Numbered from the stretch's first letter, positions 1-9,096 are shown. The stretch: 42,658 nt of DNA from Phycisphaerae bacterium (GCA_002705085.1 PAHO01000036.1:1-42658); one strand, 5' to 3'. Notes: generated by a model not told the origin, from the letters alone. A program made the numbers and translations.

Positions 1-1
1 C

Positions 2-1123
2 GAACACGAAGTCGATGAACGTCAGCGCGACGAAGCCGTCCGCTTGGCGTTTGAGAACGCTGGCAAACGGGTGCACGCCCATCACACGCAAACGCTCCTC
101 CCCCCCGACGCTGTACAAACGGGAACCGGAGGCCCGTACAAGGTCTTCACGCCCTACAAACGCTCGGTGCTCAAGCACCTGACCTCCGAGGAGGATCTGA
201 CGGTGGATCTTCGGCCGCCGTCGCAGCCCAAACCGTGCGAGGCCAGCGGCACCATCCCTGATGCCATCGAAGGCACTGGCACCACCGTGGAACTCGGGGC
301 TTTTGACCTGAATGAACAAGAAGCCCTGGCGTCGCTGGAAGCCTTCCTTGCCAAACGAGGCGGCCAGTACGAAGCCCAGCGCAACTTCCCCGCCGTGCCT
401 GGCACCAGCGCTTTGGGCGTGGCTTTTGCCCTGGGCACCCTATCGCCGCGTACGGCCTACGCCCACGCCCTCCGCCGACTTTCATCCCACCCCAATGACG
501 CCGAAGGCCTCGACACGTGGATCAGTGAGTTGGTGTGGCGCGACTTCTACCGCCACGTTCTCTTTCACTTCCCGCGGGTGTGCATGAACCGGCCCTTTGA
601 TCTTTCAACCGAATCGGTCGAATGGCGCAACAACGAAGATGAATTCCAAGCCTGGTGCGAAGGACGAACCGGCTACCCCCTGGTGGATGCCGCCCAGCGG
701 TGCTTGGTGGCCACCGGCTGGATGCACAACCGCCTGCGCATGGTGACCGCGCAATTCCTGACCAAACACCTGTTGGTGGATTGGCGCTGGGGCGAACGCT
801 TCTTTGCCCAGCACCTCGTCGACTACGACTTTGCCAGCAACAACGGGGGTTGGCAGTGGTCTTCCTCCACCGGCACCGACGCCGCGCCGTACTTCCGGGT
901 GTTCAACCCCATCAGCCAAAGCGAGAAGTTCGACGCGGACGGTGCGTTCATTCGAAAATGGGTTCCAGAGTTGGCCGAGCTGCGCGGCAAAGTCCTGCAC
1001 GACCCCTCCCGCATCGCCCCGCTCTTGCGATCGGATCTGGACTACCCCGAGCTGATCGTGGCACAAAAGTTTGGCCGGCAACGGGCCATTGACGCGTTCA
1101 AGACGGCCCGGGCGTCGCTTTGA
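2..1123 (+). CDS. phrB: Deoxyribodipyrimidine photolyase, class I (5' end outside window)
   Basis: Repairs UV-induced cyclobutane pyrimidine dimers using blue light, FADH- and an antenna cofactor. The reading frame is open from base 2, so only the C-terminal 373 codons are visible; the N-terminal Rossmann antenna domain is mostly missing. The visible part is the helical FAD-binding domain: a WISELVWRDFYRHVL helix, the GWMHNRLRMVTAQFLTKHLL segment, and the near-invariant NNGGWQWSSSTGTDAAPYFR block that binds FAD and carries electron-transfer tryptophans. The match to the E. coli PhrB type is very clear, although a class I cryptochrome cannot be fully excluded without the missing end. The last 26 bases overlap the end of the convergent DUF1080 gene, leaving no room for a terminator between them. 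Confidence 0.95.
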   Translation, partial: EHEVDERQRDEAVRLAFENAGKRVHAHHTQTLLPPDAVQTGTGGPYKVFTPYKRSVLKHLTSEEDLTVDLRPPSQPKPCEASGTIPDAIEGTGTTVELGAFDLNEQEALASLEAFLAKRGGQYEAQRNFPAVPGTSALGVAFALGTLSPRTAYAHALRRLSSHPNDAEGLDTWISELVWRDFYRHVLFHFPRVCMNRPFDLSTESVEWRNNEDEFQAWCEGRTGYPLVDAAQRCLVATGWMHNRLRMVTAQFLTKHLLVDWRWGERFFAQHLVDYDFASNNGGWQWSSSTGTDAAPYFRVFNPISQSEKFDADGAFIRKWVPELAELRGKVLHDPSRIAPLLRSDLDYPELIVAQKFGRQRAIDAFKTARASL

Positions 1124-2234
1124 CCAAAACCTTCGGGTTGGCGAAGACCAAATCCACATCCTCGGAACCATGCAACTGGAAAGCGAAGTGCCCTTCGGTA
1201 CCCAGAGCCTTGTCCCGCAATTGCAACGTTCGCTGGCCATTGAAGTCGACCGCCACCAAATCACCCACGCAGTGGATTTCGTAGCGGTTTGGCCCCGGCT
1301 TGAAGTCGTGCGGCCACCCTTCACCGGACCGGGGGTAAACCCATCCACGCCCGTTCGTTTCGTAGAGCCCCGCAGCCCGTCGTCCTGGACGACCGTCCAC
1401 CTCACACTGGATGCCCGTGATGCCGCTGAACCCTCCGGCTTTGGCGCGGAAGTACACCCCGCTGTTGCCCGCCGTCCATTCGCAGTCGACCGAGAGCACA
1501 AAATCCTGCCAGGGCGTGGTGCTGAACAGCAATCCGTATTCCGGATTGGATCGCACTTGGGTGCCGCGGGCGCGTTGGGAGTTGGTGGTCCAGGTGCCAC
1601 CGCCCCGGGGCGCGAAGTCTGTGGTGAAATCCAGCGATCGCCATTCGTGCCGGCCTCGGTCTTCGATCTTCAGGTTCTTCCATTCGATGTCGCAGGCACC
1701 AGAGTGCACCTGCAGCGCGATCACCCCCTCGACGCGATCGGCATCGAGGTAGTCGGCCACCGGCACGCCGTTCACCCACGATCGAATACGCGGCCCTTCG
1801 CAAACGATCCGGTAGGTGTTCCAGGCACCGTTGCGGAAGGCCGCCTGGGCTTTGGGTCGACCTTCCAAGTTCTGACGCCACCCGCCAAAGCGTTCGCCGT
1901 AGACCCCGCCTGACCAGCGGCGGTCCGAGGTGTCCACTTCAATTTGGTAGCCGCTGACCGCGCGACCGTCCTCGGTCACTTCGCTGCGAATTTGCACACC
2001 ACTGTTCCCCCCCGGGTTGATGTTCAGGTCGACTTCGAGTTCGAAATCCCCGTAGGTCCGAGGCGAAACCAAAAAAGAATTCACCGACTCCCCGCCACGT
2101 CCGATGAGGGTCTCACCATCCATCACAAAGGCCGCGGGACCAACCGACGTCCACCCGGCGAATGGCCCTTCGGTGAACAAAGGGTCGGCGGCCGAAATCA
2201 GGGCTGAACCCACGATGGAGCAAAGAAGCGTCAT
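1098..2234 (-). CDS. Secreted tandem DUF1080 protein (3-keto-disaccharide hydrolase fold)
   Basis: 378 residues. A short hydrophobic N-terminus ending in SALISAADP looks like a signal peptide. Two concanavalin-like DUF1080 units follow. The first (about residues 20-200) has NSGVQIRSE, an SGYQIEVD block and WNTYRIVCEG; the second (about 215-375) repeats the pattern with NSGVYFRAK, GIQCEVDG and NRYEIHCVG. DUF1080 proteins are abundant in planctomycetes, act outside the cytoplasm, and some cleave 3-keto-disaccharides; substrate here is unknown. The start has a modest AGGATG ribosome site. It reads away from the B12-type gene across a 155-base intergenic region holding an inverted repeat, and its 3' end overlaps the photolyase gene. 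A second, single-domain member lies at 19677-20306. Confidence 0.85.
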   Translation of the reverse strand: MTLLCSIVGSALISAADPLFTEGPFAGWTSVGPAAFVMDGETLIGRGGESVNSFLVSPRTYGDFELEVDLNINPGGNSGVQIRSEVTEDGRAVSGYQIEVDTSDRRWSGGVYGERFGGWRQNLEGRPKAQAAFRNGAWNTYRIVCEGPRIRSWVNGVPVADYLDADRVEGVIALQVHSGACDIEWKNLKIEDRGRHEWRSLDFTTDFAPRGGGTWTTNSQRARGTQVRSNPEYGLLFSTTPWQDFVLSVDCEWTAGNSGVYFRAKAGGFSGITGIQCEVDGRPGRRAAGLYETNGRGWVYPRSGEGWPHDFKPGPNRYEIHCVGDLVAVDFNGQRTLQLRDKALGTEGHFAFQLHGSEDVDLVFANPKVLVKATPGPS

Positions 2235-2255
2235 GGCGGCATCCTAATGGGCATC

Positions 2256-2288
2256 TTCTCGGACTTTTTGACCGCGGACGTCCGAGAA
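2256..2288. promoter_or_regulatory. 9-bp perfect inverted repeat between divergent genes
   Basis: TTCTCGGAC at 2256-2264 is matched exactly by its reverse complement at 2280-2288, with 15 bases between. It sits in the only shared upstream region of the DUF1080 gene (start 2234) and the B12-type gene (start 2390), 22 bases from the former and about 100 from the latter. It could be a two-half-site operator or a leader hairpin. The function is inferred from position only. Confidence 0.35.
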
Positions 2289-2389
2289 TGATTGAAATCT
2301 TGACGAGGTCTTGAATCGTTGCGGGCGTTGACGAAGAACTTTGGGTGGCACCACCGCCACTCTCTGTACTCCCTCGCGAAAGGAACCCC

Positions 2390-3079
2390 ATGCCCTTTGA
2401 TTACGAACGATTCCGTGAACGACTCTTCCCCGCATTGCTCGCGGGCGACCGGCGCCAAGCCCGCTTGGTGGCGGCCAATGCTCGAGAGCAAGGTGCCAAA
2501 GCCGAAGACCTCGTCACCCAAGGCTACTTCCCCTTGCTGAAAGAACTCGCCGCCCTCTACCGGTCGGATCGGGTTTCGATGCTCGCCCACCACTACGCCA
2601 CTCGGATCATGCACAATTTGCTCGAGAGCTCTCAACTCGAATTCTGCGTGCAAGAACCCAACCAGCGACGGATCCTCATCTTCTCGGGATCTGCTTCCTT
2701 GGAAGAACTGCAAGGCTTGATTGCCGCAGACATTCTGGAGGCCGAAGGCTGGGACGTGCGATTCGGTGGCGGCGGTATCGCGGCTGACGAAGTGCTCGAA
2801 GAGTGCGGCCGTCAACGCCCCGACGTGCTGTTGATCTTTGGCGCGAACCAACAAGACGCACCCAACGTGCGCTCGATCATCGACACGGTCAACACGGTTG
2901 GGGCCCATCCCAACATGAAGATCGTGGTCGGTGGCGGCGTCTTCAGCCGAACCCAAGAACTCACGGGCGTCTCGCTCGGCGAGCAAATTGGGGCCCACGC
3001 TGAAATCAACAACCCCGAAGATCTGGTCGAAGGCCTCGAAGTCTTCTACGGCGAAGAAACCGCCGTGAAAGTCGCCTAA
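2390..3079 (+). CDS. CarH/methionine-synthase-like B12-binding-fold protein with altered ligand motifs
   Basis: 229 residues from the ATG at 2390, chosen because AAAGGA precedes it; an in-frame GTG at 2345 lacks such a site. Residues 1-85 form a helical cap like the B12-binding cap of CarH and methionine synthase, and residues 93-220 a Rossmann-like cobalamin domain (RILIFSG strand, AADILEAEGWDVRFGGGG, VVGGG at 179-183). The hallmark residues are changed. The cap motif Trp-x9-Glu-His reads Tyr57-x9-His67-His68, and the lower-ligand motif DxHxxG reads LEELQG (104-109), so the cobalt-binding His appears to be Glu. There is no DNA-binding domain, so it may be a stand-alone sensor, a corrinoid carrier, or a descendant that has lost cobalamin. 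It is transcribed alone and ends at a strong terminator. Confidence 0.7.
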   Translation: MPFDYERFRERLFPALLAGDRRQARLVAANAREQGAKAEDLVTQGYFPLLKELAALYRSDRVSMLAHHYATRIMHNLLESSQLEFCVQEPNQRRILIFSGSASLEELQGLIAADILEAEGWDVRFGGGGIAADEVLEECGRQRPDVLLIFGANQQDAPNVRSIIDTVNTVGAHPNMKIVVGGGVFSRTQELTGVSLGEQIGAHAEINNPEDLVEGLEVFYGEETAVKVA

Positions 3080-3105
3080 GACCATTCACCGCTTTGCGAA
3101 GGACG

Positions 3106-3141
3106 CCACGGACGCGCTCAGCGCGTCCGTGGTTGTTTTTT
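3106..3141 (+). terminator. Strong intrinsic terminator of the B12-type gene
   Basis: A perfect 12-bp stem (3106-3117 with 3121-3132) closes a three-base TCA loop and is followed directly by TTGTTTTTT. It begins 27 bases after the stop codon at 3079. The convergent metallopeptidase gene stops at 3151, and on that strand the hairpin has no U-tract. Confidence 0.92.
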
Positions 3142-3150
3142 GGGGCCCAT

Positions 3151-5082
3151 TCACCCCCGCAAACGCCCGGCTGCAGCCGAAACCCGATCCAGCAGCGGAG
3201 AAGCATCCAGCCCGGTGCCTACCGCTTCTCGCATCCAAGCATCGGGGGTAACCCGACCAATGCCGCAAATTCGCAGCGTCTCTGCTGCCAAGTCACGACC
3301 TTCGACGAACGTTCTGATTTGCTGGGCCATGACCAGGCCAATCACGTAGTCGGCGAGGTACAAGGGGTACGCCACCGAATGCTCGTAGGCGGCCATCAAG
3401 TGGTAGGGGTCGTCGCCGTACCGGTCGCGGAAGAATCGATCCCAGACCCGGCCGGCTTCGGCCACCGCTTCATCGCGAAGTTCCGCTGGGGTGGCTTCGG
3501 GGTGGTCGTAGAGCCACCGCCAAATGCGAATCTCCAGCAAGGCCGGTCCCGCAATTTGGCAAGCATTGAGCATGCTGGTGGCGGCGGCGATATCACTGGC
3601 CCGATCGCCCGACTCCGCAATGCCAAGGACCGCCCGGGCTTGGTGCTGGTACAAGAACGCAAAGGCTTCGGTGCATGCGGTGTTCGGCACTCCCCGCATC
3701 GCCGGTCGGGGTCGATGCGTTGAAATCACTTGCTCGAGACAGTGCCCAAGTTCGTGCATCCCCGTATCAAAGCCGTCCCAACCCAACGTGTCGGGCAAAC
3801 GGTTGGTGCGGAGCCAACTGTGGAACTCGGGCAAGGCCGGGCGAACCGCATGACCCGCGCCGCGGGCAATTTCGACATCGATGCGAGTCCCAAGGAACTC
3901 CGCCTCCTCGTCGCCAAAGCCGAGACCACGCAGAACTTCCGGCAATGCAGCATCGAACGCGTCCTCGTCGGGGAACCGCTTGGCCACAATCGCATCCAGT
4001 TCACGGCTTGGACGATCGTCACCCAATTCTTCGAAGTACACATCGTGGGCTTCGAGGGGACGCCCAAGCTTGGCCTCCACCACATCAAGCAGTTCATTGC
4101 GGGCCGCGGAATCGAGCAGCGTCTCAATCAACGCCACCACTTCGGTCTCGGAAATTTCTCGCTGCAAATCGAAGCGGCGTCCCAGAACGGTGGGGTGCTT
4201 GGGGTGGTACGGATCCAGCTCTTGCTGAACGCGGAATTGCGCCAACCAATGCTCGTACCGCGCAAGATCTTCATCCTCGTTGACCACGCCATCGATGGTG
4301 TTGCCCGCCGGGTCCCACTTCTGTTGAGCATCACCGTCCCACACCACGGCGGGGATGCGGCCTTCAATCGCGCGACCCATCACGGAAGCCAACGCCCGCT
4401 GCACTGGCAACCCTTTCTCACCATCGCCGTAGCGGCCTCGCAATTCTTCTCGAACCAACCAGTGCCACAAGAGTTTTCGATCGGGCTCGAAGGGGGCTTG
4501 ACCATCGGCGGTGACCACGCCGCCCACCGGAATGTGCTGTTCACTGACCCACTTGCTGGCGGCATGGCCAATATGCCGAGAACGCTCGGACAAATCGGCC
4601 GGAATTCGTGCCCCGAACGCCTGGCTCAATCGGGCATCGGCCCATTGGTCGCTGCTCCAGCTTCCTCCTTCAGCGAGCATGGTCGCCAAGTCTGGGTCAT
4701 CAAAATGCAATCGGCACAAGAAGCCAAGCTTTTGCTTCCACAACTGCTCGGAGAGGTCGGCCGCCGGATCAAACTGGGCGAGCAGATCATCGCTTTGGGG
4801 AAGATCGTCACCCCGGGTGTCGGTCCACTTGCGCAGGACCCGCCTCGCTTCGTACAAGTGACCATGAATTTGTTCGAGCGCGGTTTCCAGACGATCTCGC
4901 AACCGATGGCGATCCTCGGCAGGCACCCAGTGGTCCTTGCAGAACGCCGCCATGGCTTGCTCATCACCGTCCGCGTCGGTCCAGCGTTCGGCCACACGGG
5001 TGACGCCTGCACGAACTTCTTCAGTGTCTGCTTGAGAATGTTCGGCCAAAACAGCGGCCACGGCGGTATCGATCGCACTCAT
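3151..5082 (-). CDS. M3-like zinc metallopeptidase
   Basis: 643 residues with no signal peptide, so probably cytoplasmic. HELGH at residues 443-447 is the HExxH zinc and catalytic motif, and the TEAFAF helix supplies the third zinc ligand, Glu472, as in gluzincins. The surrounding pattern (a PEFHSWLRTNRLPDTLGWDGFDTGMHELGH run-in and a C-terminal YPLYLADYVIGL) is like M3 oligopeptidases and related carboxypeptidases, but the long acidic helical N-terminal 400 residues are divergent and I cannot place it in a named subfamily. Family members trim peptides inside the cell. It is the third gene of a leftward operon, 27 bases after the PVC cytochrome gene. Confidence 0.75.
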   Translation of the reverse strand: MSAIDTAVAAVLAEHSQADTEEVRAGVTRVAERWTDADGDEQAMAAFCKDHWVPAEDRHRLRDRLETALEQIHGHLYEARRVLRKWTDTRGDDLPQSDDLLAQFDPAADLSEQLWKQKLGFLCRLHFDDPDLATMLAEGGSWSSDQWADARLSQAFGARIPADLSERSRHIGHAASKWVSEQHIPVGGVVTADGQAPFEPDRKLLWHWLVREELRGRYGDGEKGLPVQRALASVMGRAIEGRIPAVVWDGDAQQKWDPAGNTIDGVVNEDEDLARYEHWLAQFRVQQELDPYHPKHPTVLGRRFDLQREISETEVVALIETLLDSAARNELLDVVEAKLGRPLEAHDVYFEELGDDRPSRELDAIVAKRFPDEDAFDAALPEVLRGLGFGDEEAEFLGTRIDVEIARGAGHAVRPALPEFHSWLRTNRLPDTLGWDGFDTGMHELGHCLEQVISTHRPRPAMRGVPNTACTEAFAFLYQHQARAVLGIAESGDRASDIAAATSMLNACQIAGPALLEIRIWRWLYDHPEATPAELRDEAVAEAGRVWDRFFRDRYGDDPYHLMAAYEHSVAYPLYLADYVIGLVMAQQIRTFVEGRDLAAETLRICGIGRVTPDAWMREAVGTGLDASPLLDRVSAAAGRLRG

Positions 5083-5109
5083 TGTCAGTCCTGTGGTGTG
5101 TTCAAAAAA

Positions 5110-8100
5110 TCAGCGCAGCGTGCTCAAGTACGCCACCAAATCGCGCACCTCAAGCGGGGTCAAAAGAGGCTTCATTTCCGGCATGGATGAAACCGGCCCG
5201 TACCCTTCGGCCACTTCGCCTTGCGGGTGAATGATGGATTCGAGGAGCTTCTCCGAAGACATGCGGCCTCCAACGTCCTGCAAATTGGGACCCGCTTCGC
5301 CACCATCGCCGCCAATGGCATGGCAGCGCTGACACTGGGCGGCCCAGTGCGAGATGAAGATGGTGCGGCCACGGTCGGCGTCGCCGCCATCCATGCATCC
5401 ACGCCATCCGTCCAAGGGGTCTTCGGCGTCCCAGTTGGCCTCGATGGCTTCCACCGCTTCGTACAGAGCGTCGGTGTCGCGGGTCCGGGCAGCTTCCAGA
5501 ACATCAATTTCCAGTGCTCGCGGCAGGCCATTGCCGTATGCCTGCAAACCTTCCAACAACAACGCCTCGGACCACTCGCTGTCCAGTTCGGCCAATTGGG
5601 CGGTGGTGCGCTGACGGACATCGATGGCACCTTTGCGGAAGCTCTTGGTCATGAGCTTTTGACCTTCGGCCGCGTCCCGTGCCAACACCGCAGGCTGGGC
5701 GGCCGCCCGCAGCAGACGGTTGCGATCGTCCAACGCCAACGCAATGGCATTGTCGCGAACCGCCATGACTTCACTTTCCACCAGTTGACCGAACGCCAAG
5801 ACTCGCCATCCCGTTGGGGCCCCGGTGTCCTTCAACGTGGCAAGATTCACTTCGTCGGAGAATCGCACGCCATAGGCGTTGGCCAGGGTGCGAATCTCCC
5901 CCGACATGCTGGGGACAGATTCCAACAGTCCGGGCAAGTGCTTTTGCAGGGCCGCTTGGTAGACCAAGAGATCGCGCACTGGAGGTTCAATCGGTCGCAC
6001 GTGACCAATGACCCGGTCTCGCACCGAAGGCTGCACCCAATCGCTCACGGCGGCGAAGGCCTCCCGGCGCATCGCTTCTGAAACACCGGCCGCAGAAACC
6101 GCTTGCAGCAACCGCTCGAGCCCCTCCGCTTCGCCCAGCCGGAAGTTGGCGTTGATCATTCGACGAATGGTCGGGCCCGCATGCACGCCGCCTTCGCGGG
6201 TGGCACCCAAGATCCGGTCAAAGCTTTCGGCCAATGCTGGCATCGCGTCAGGCACGGGCACGTCGCTGATGGCCGAAGCTGCGGCCCGAACGATCTTGAG
6301 TGAAGGATCATCAAGCATTTCGGCCAAACGAGGATCGGTCCGGCGCCGCATCACCAATGTGGCGGCCAACCGAACCGATGGATCACGATGCTTCATGCAT
6401 TGTTTGATCCGCTCTTCATCAGCGCAGCCCAACAAACCCATCACGCCGGCATGTTGCAAATACAGGTCTTCGCCTTGGTTCTCCTCCAGCATCCGTTCGA
6501 TGGAGGACACGGCGGTTGGCTTCCCAATGCGTCCCAAACCAAGGGCCGCGTAGAACCGAACCCGAGGCGAATCGTCCCGAAGCGCGCTGAGCATTTGCCC
6601 CACGGCGAATTCCGCCCGCTCATCCCCCAGAACGCGGAGCGCTTGGGCGCGAATCTCTGGCGATTCATCCCCCAACAACGCAAGCAGTTGCTTCAACGCG
6701 GGACGGCTGTCTTCCCCCCGTCCCACCATGCCCAGTCCCCACACCCCGTGCAACCGATGCTTGATTGGCGCCGAAGTATCACGGGCCAGGCGAAGGAACT
6801 CCACCGTCGCCCGGCGGTCCGCAGCCAAAAGCACCGAAGCACGAATGCGAACGCGTCGGTCGGGATGCCGCAGCAAGGCCGGAAGATCCGCCCCTTCGAA
6901 CCCACTGGCAAAAAGTGACCTGGCGTCCGCCGCGGGATCCATGGCTTCGGGATGGGAGACTTCGTAAATCCGGCCCGCATCTTTGCTGCCCCAGCCCCAG
7001 CCCCAGTCCGACACAAACATGCGGCCGTCGTAACCAAACTCAACATCGGTGGCCAAGACCGAGTCGATGAACACATGTTCGTCAACAACTTGGTAACCCG
7101 CACCATCGGGCTGCACCGCGAACGACACGATTCTCGATGAGGTGTTGGATCCTCGGAAGTCGCACAGGAACATGTGGTCTTGGTAACGCTCGGGCAGACC
7201 GTGACCGGGATACATCACCATGCCGGACGGACCGGAGGTGTAGTTCATCATCGGCGGCAACGTCCAGGCAGGCTGACCATCGTGTCGAGGCTTCCACATG
7301 CCCTCTTGATTCCAAGGGCCGCGTCGGTTCTCTCCTTCCAGCGTTTGGTAGCACATGTCCCAACCGGTTTCGCCACCTTCGACCAGATACACCAGCCGCG
7401 CCTGATCGCCGCCGTCGGAGTTGTTGTCTCCGGTGAACAGATTGCCGTAATCGTCAAACGCAAGTTCTTGCGGGTTGCGCAGACCGTGGTGGAAGACCTC
7501 TAGGCCTGAACCATCCAATTCACAACGAAACGCCGCCCCGGTGTGAGGCGAGACATGTTCGTTGCCCTGGCCATCAATGAGGTTGTACCCCCGGTCACCG
7601 ATCGACCAGTACAAACGGCCATCGGGGCCCAGCACCAGACCGTGCATGTCGTGACCCCGCAGCGCGGTCCGAATGCCAAAGCCCGTGTGCATGATTTCTC
7701 GTTCTTCGGCCACGCCGTCTCCGTCGGCATCCCGCAACCGCCAAAGGTGGGGAATGTTGGTCACCCAAACATCGCCGCCCACATCCAACACGCCGGCCAT
7801 GGTGCCATCCAAAGGCTCATTGAATCCGGGACCAAACTCGGTGCGGGATTCGAAGACCCCATCGCCGTCTGAGTCCACCAACCGAGACAGACGATCGTCC
7901 CAACGTGAGTAATACGCCATGCCTCCGTCGCGCTTGCCGGCCCATTTTTCATACATGGCCAAGCGATCCTCGAGCGTCTGCAACTTGAGGTCATCCATCA
8001 ACCACCACGAAGAGGAACGGTTGTCTTCCACGCCCTGCTCTTGCCGCGCCGATTCACAGACCAGCAATTCACCTCGGTCGCTGATGGTGAAAGCAACCGG

Positions 8101-8220
8101 ATCACGGACCAGGGGCTCTGTCGCCACAATCCGTTTGCGACATCCGTCGGGAACCTCCATCAACTCAAAAGAATCCTGAACAGAGACTTGAGTGAGCATC
8201 AGTGACAGAATCGAAAGCAT
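5110..8220 (-). CDS. Secreted PVC-type dehydrogenase-like protein with HEAT repeats and c-type cytochrome
   Basis: 1036 residues. An N-terminal hydrophobic segment (MLSILSLMLTQVSV) looks like a signal peptide. Residues about 20-420 are a beta-propeller of the planctomycete/verrucomicrobial membrane-bound dehydrogenase type, with GHDMHGLVLGPDGRLYWSIG, LRNPQELAFDDYGNLFTGDN and two DxDGDG calcium-like loops. Residues about 430-900 are alpha-helical HEAT-type repeats (RVRIRASVLL, EIRAQALRVLG, RVRFYAALGLGRIG). The C-terminus is a haem-c domain with CQRCH at 963-967 and candidate distal Met1013 or Met1016. Such proteins are thought to oxidise sugars or alcohols outside the cytoplasm and pass electrons to haem; the substrate is unknown. 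It lies 18 bases after the lipid kinase gene and 27 bases before the peptidase gene. Confidence 0.88.
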   Translation of the reverse strand: MLSILSLMLTQVSVQDSFELMEVPDGCRKRIVATEPLVRDPVAFTISDRGELLVCESARQEQGVEDNRSSSWWLMDDLKLQTLEDRLAMYEKWAGKRDGGMAYYSRWDDRLSRLVDSDGDGVFESRTEFGPGFNEPLDGTMAGVLDVGGDVWVTNIPHLWRLRDADGDGVAEEREIMHTGFGIRTALRGHDMHGLVLGPDGRLYWSIGDRGYNLIDGQGNEHVSPHTGAAFRCELDGSGLEVFHHGLRNPQELAFDDYGNLFTGDNNSDGGDQARLVYLVEGGETGWDMCYQTLEGENRRGPWNQEGMWKPRHDGQPAWTLPPMMNYTSGPSGMVMYPGHGLPERYQDHMFLCDFRGSNTSSRIVSFAVQPDGAGYQVVDEHVFIDSVLATDVEFGYDGRMFVSDWGWGWGSKDAGRIYEVSHPEAMDPAADARSLFASGFEGADLPALLRHPDRRVRIRASVLLAADRRATVEFLRLARDTSAPIKHRLHGVWGLGMVGRGEDSRPALKQLLALLGDESPEIRAQALRVLGDERAEFAVGQMLSALRDDSPRVRFYAALGLGRIGKPTAVSSIERMLEENQGEDLYLQHAGVMGLLGCADEERIKQCMKHRDPSVRLAATLVMRRRTDPRLAEMLDDPSLKIVRAAASAISDVPVPDAMPALAESFDRILGATREGGVHAGPTIRRMINANFRLGEAEGLERLLQAVSAAGVSEAMRREAFAAVSDWVQPSVRDRVIGHVRPIEPPVRDLLVYQAALQKHLPGLLESVPSMSGEIRTLANAYGVRFSDEVNLATLKDTGAPTGWRVLAFGQLVESEVMAVRDNAIALALDDRNRLLRAAAQPAVLARDAAEGQKLMTKSFRKGAIDVRQRTTAQLAELDSEWSEALLLEGLQAYGNGLPRALEIDVLEAARTRDTDALYEAVEAIEANWDAEDPLDGWRGCMDGGDADRGRTIFISHWAAQCQRCHAIGGDGGEAGPNLQDVGGRMSSEKLLESIIHPQGEVAEGYGPVSSMPEMKPLLTPLEVRDLVAYLSTLR

Positions 8221-8238
8221 GGACGTTCCATCGTACTC

Positions 8239-9096
8239 CTAAGAGGGACCTGACCTGTGGGGAACCCGCAGCAAAAGTGGAGGGCTGAGGGCTTGAACCT
8301 TGACCCGATCGGCTTGCATTGGCTCACCGTCAATCTCAATCGGAACTCGGCGATCGAACACGATTTCACCGCCCAGAAAAGGCCTGGTGGAAAAGACCGT
8401 TCTTCCGAACAGCAGACCGACAGCCCCACGTAATAGGTCTGACCAATTCGTCCATCTGCCCATTCTCAGCTCTTCAGACCATCGAGCACCACGAGGTCCG
8501 ATGCGAACACCACCGCCGTGCCGCCCCCCCCGTGCCACCACCACATGCCGAACGAACTCACCTTGGCAGCCAAAGCGCCTTGTTGAAGCCAAGGCCCGCA
8601 CTGCGGCCAACGGATAGGCCAAGGGACCAAACCTTCGGAACGGTCCCAACTTTGCCGCGGCGGCCCCCCCCAAGCCCATCGACACGGCATTCACCATGGG
8701 ATGCACCCGGTGTTCTTCTCCGCAAACCACGGTGATCTTGGACATGGGCAGCGCGCACCAGCGGGCGGACTCTGCCAAGCTTTGCAATCCCGCAGCGACA
8801 CCACGGGGCAACCCGAGATCGGCCGCAACATCGTTTCCCGTCCCTGCGGCCACCAACGCACAAGGACGCTCCAAACGAGCCGCCGCCTGCAGGGTGCCAT
8901 CCCCTCCCCATGCCACCAACATTCGATCAGGCTCGGCTCGAATCTGATCTTCCCAGCCTTCCGCTCCTAGGACCACGGATGGTGCGGATCGCCAAAGCAG
9001 AGGACAAGGCTGGGCTCGAGGAGAACGCAAGAAGATCACAGAATCTGGATCTCGGGGTCCATCGTGCTCAGCGGGATTCGTAGGATCAGTCATCAT
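8239..9096 (-). CDS. Diacylglycerol/lipid kinase family protein
   Basis: About 285 residues. It carries the nucleotide-binding GGDGT (64-68), the downstream GTGND (85-89) and a C-terminal IDGEPM segment, which define the DAGK-catalytic / YegS / NAD-kinase-like superfamily. Members phosphorylate diacylglycerol or related lipids at the inner membrane face. The start is one of two consecutive ATG codons (9096 or 9093), with GGAG just upstream. Longer in-frame starts, up to 9306, would run antisense through the whole DUF493 gene and were rejected. The first ATG shares two bases with the divergent DUF493 start codon. It is the first gene of an operon with the PVC cytochrome protein and the M3-like peptidase. 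Confidence 0.82.
   Translation of the reverse strand: MMTDPTNPAEHDGPRDPDSVIFLRSPRAQPCPLLWRSAPSVVLGAEGWEDQIRAEPDRMLVAWGGDGTLQAAARLERPCALVAAGTGNDVAADLGLPRGVAAGLQSLAESARWCALPMSKITVVCGEEHRVHPMVNAVSMGLGGAAAAKLGPFRRFGPLAYPLAAVRALASTRRFGCQGEFVRHVVVARGGRHGGGVRIGPRGARWSEELRMGRWTNWSDLLRGAVGLLFGRTVFSTRPFLGGEIVFDRRVPIEIDGEPMQADRVKVQALSPPLLLRVPHRSGPS

Noticed and set aside
2235-2389. Cobalamin riboswitch upstream of the B12-type gene
   Set aside because: The intergenic region is too short and lacks the B12-box pattern; only the 9-bp inverted repeat is seen.
3730-5190. Plus-strand open frame of 486 codons antisense to the M3-like peptidase
   Set aside because: The HELGH motif and operon spacing support the minus-strand gene.
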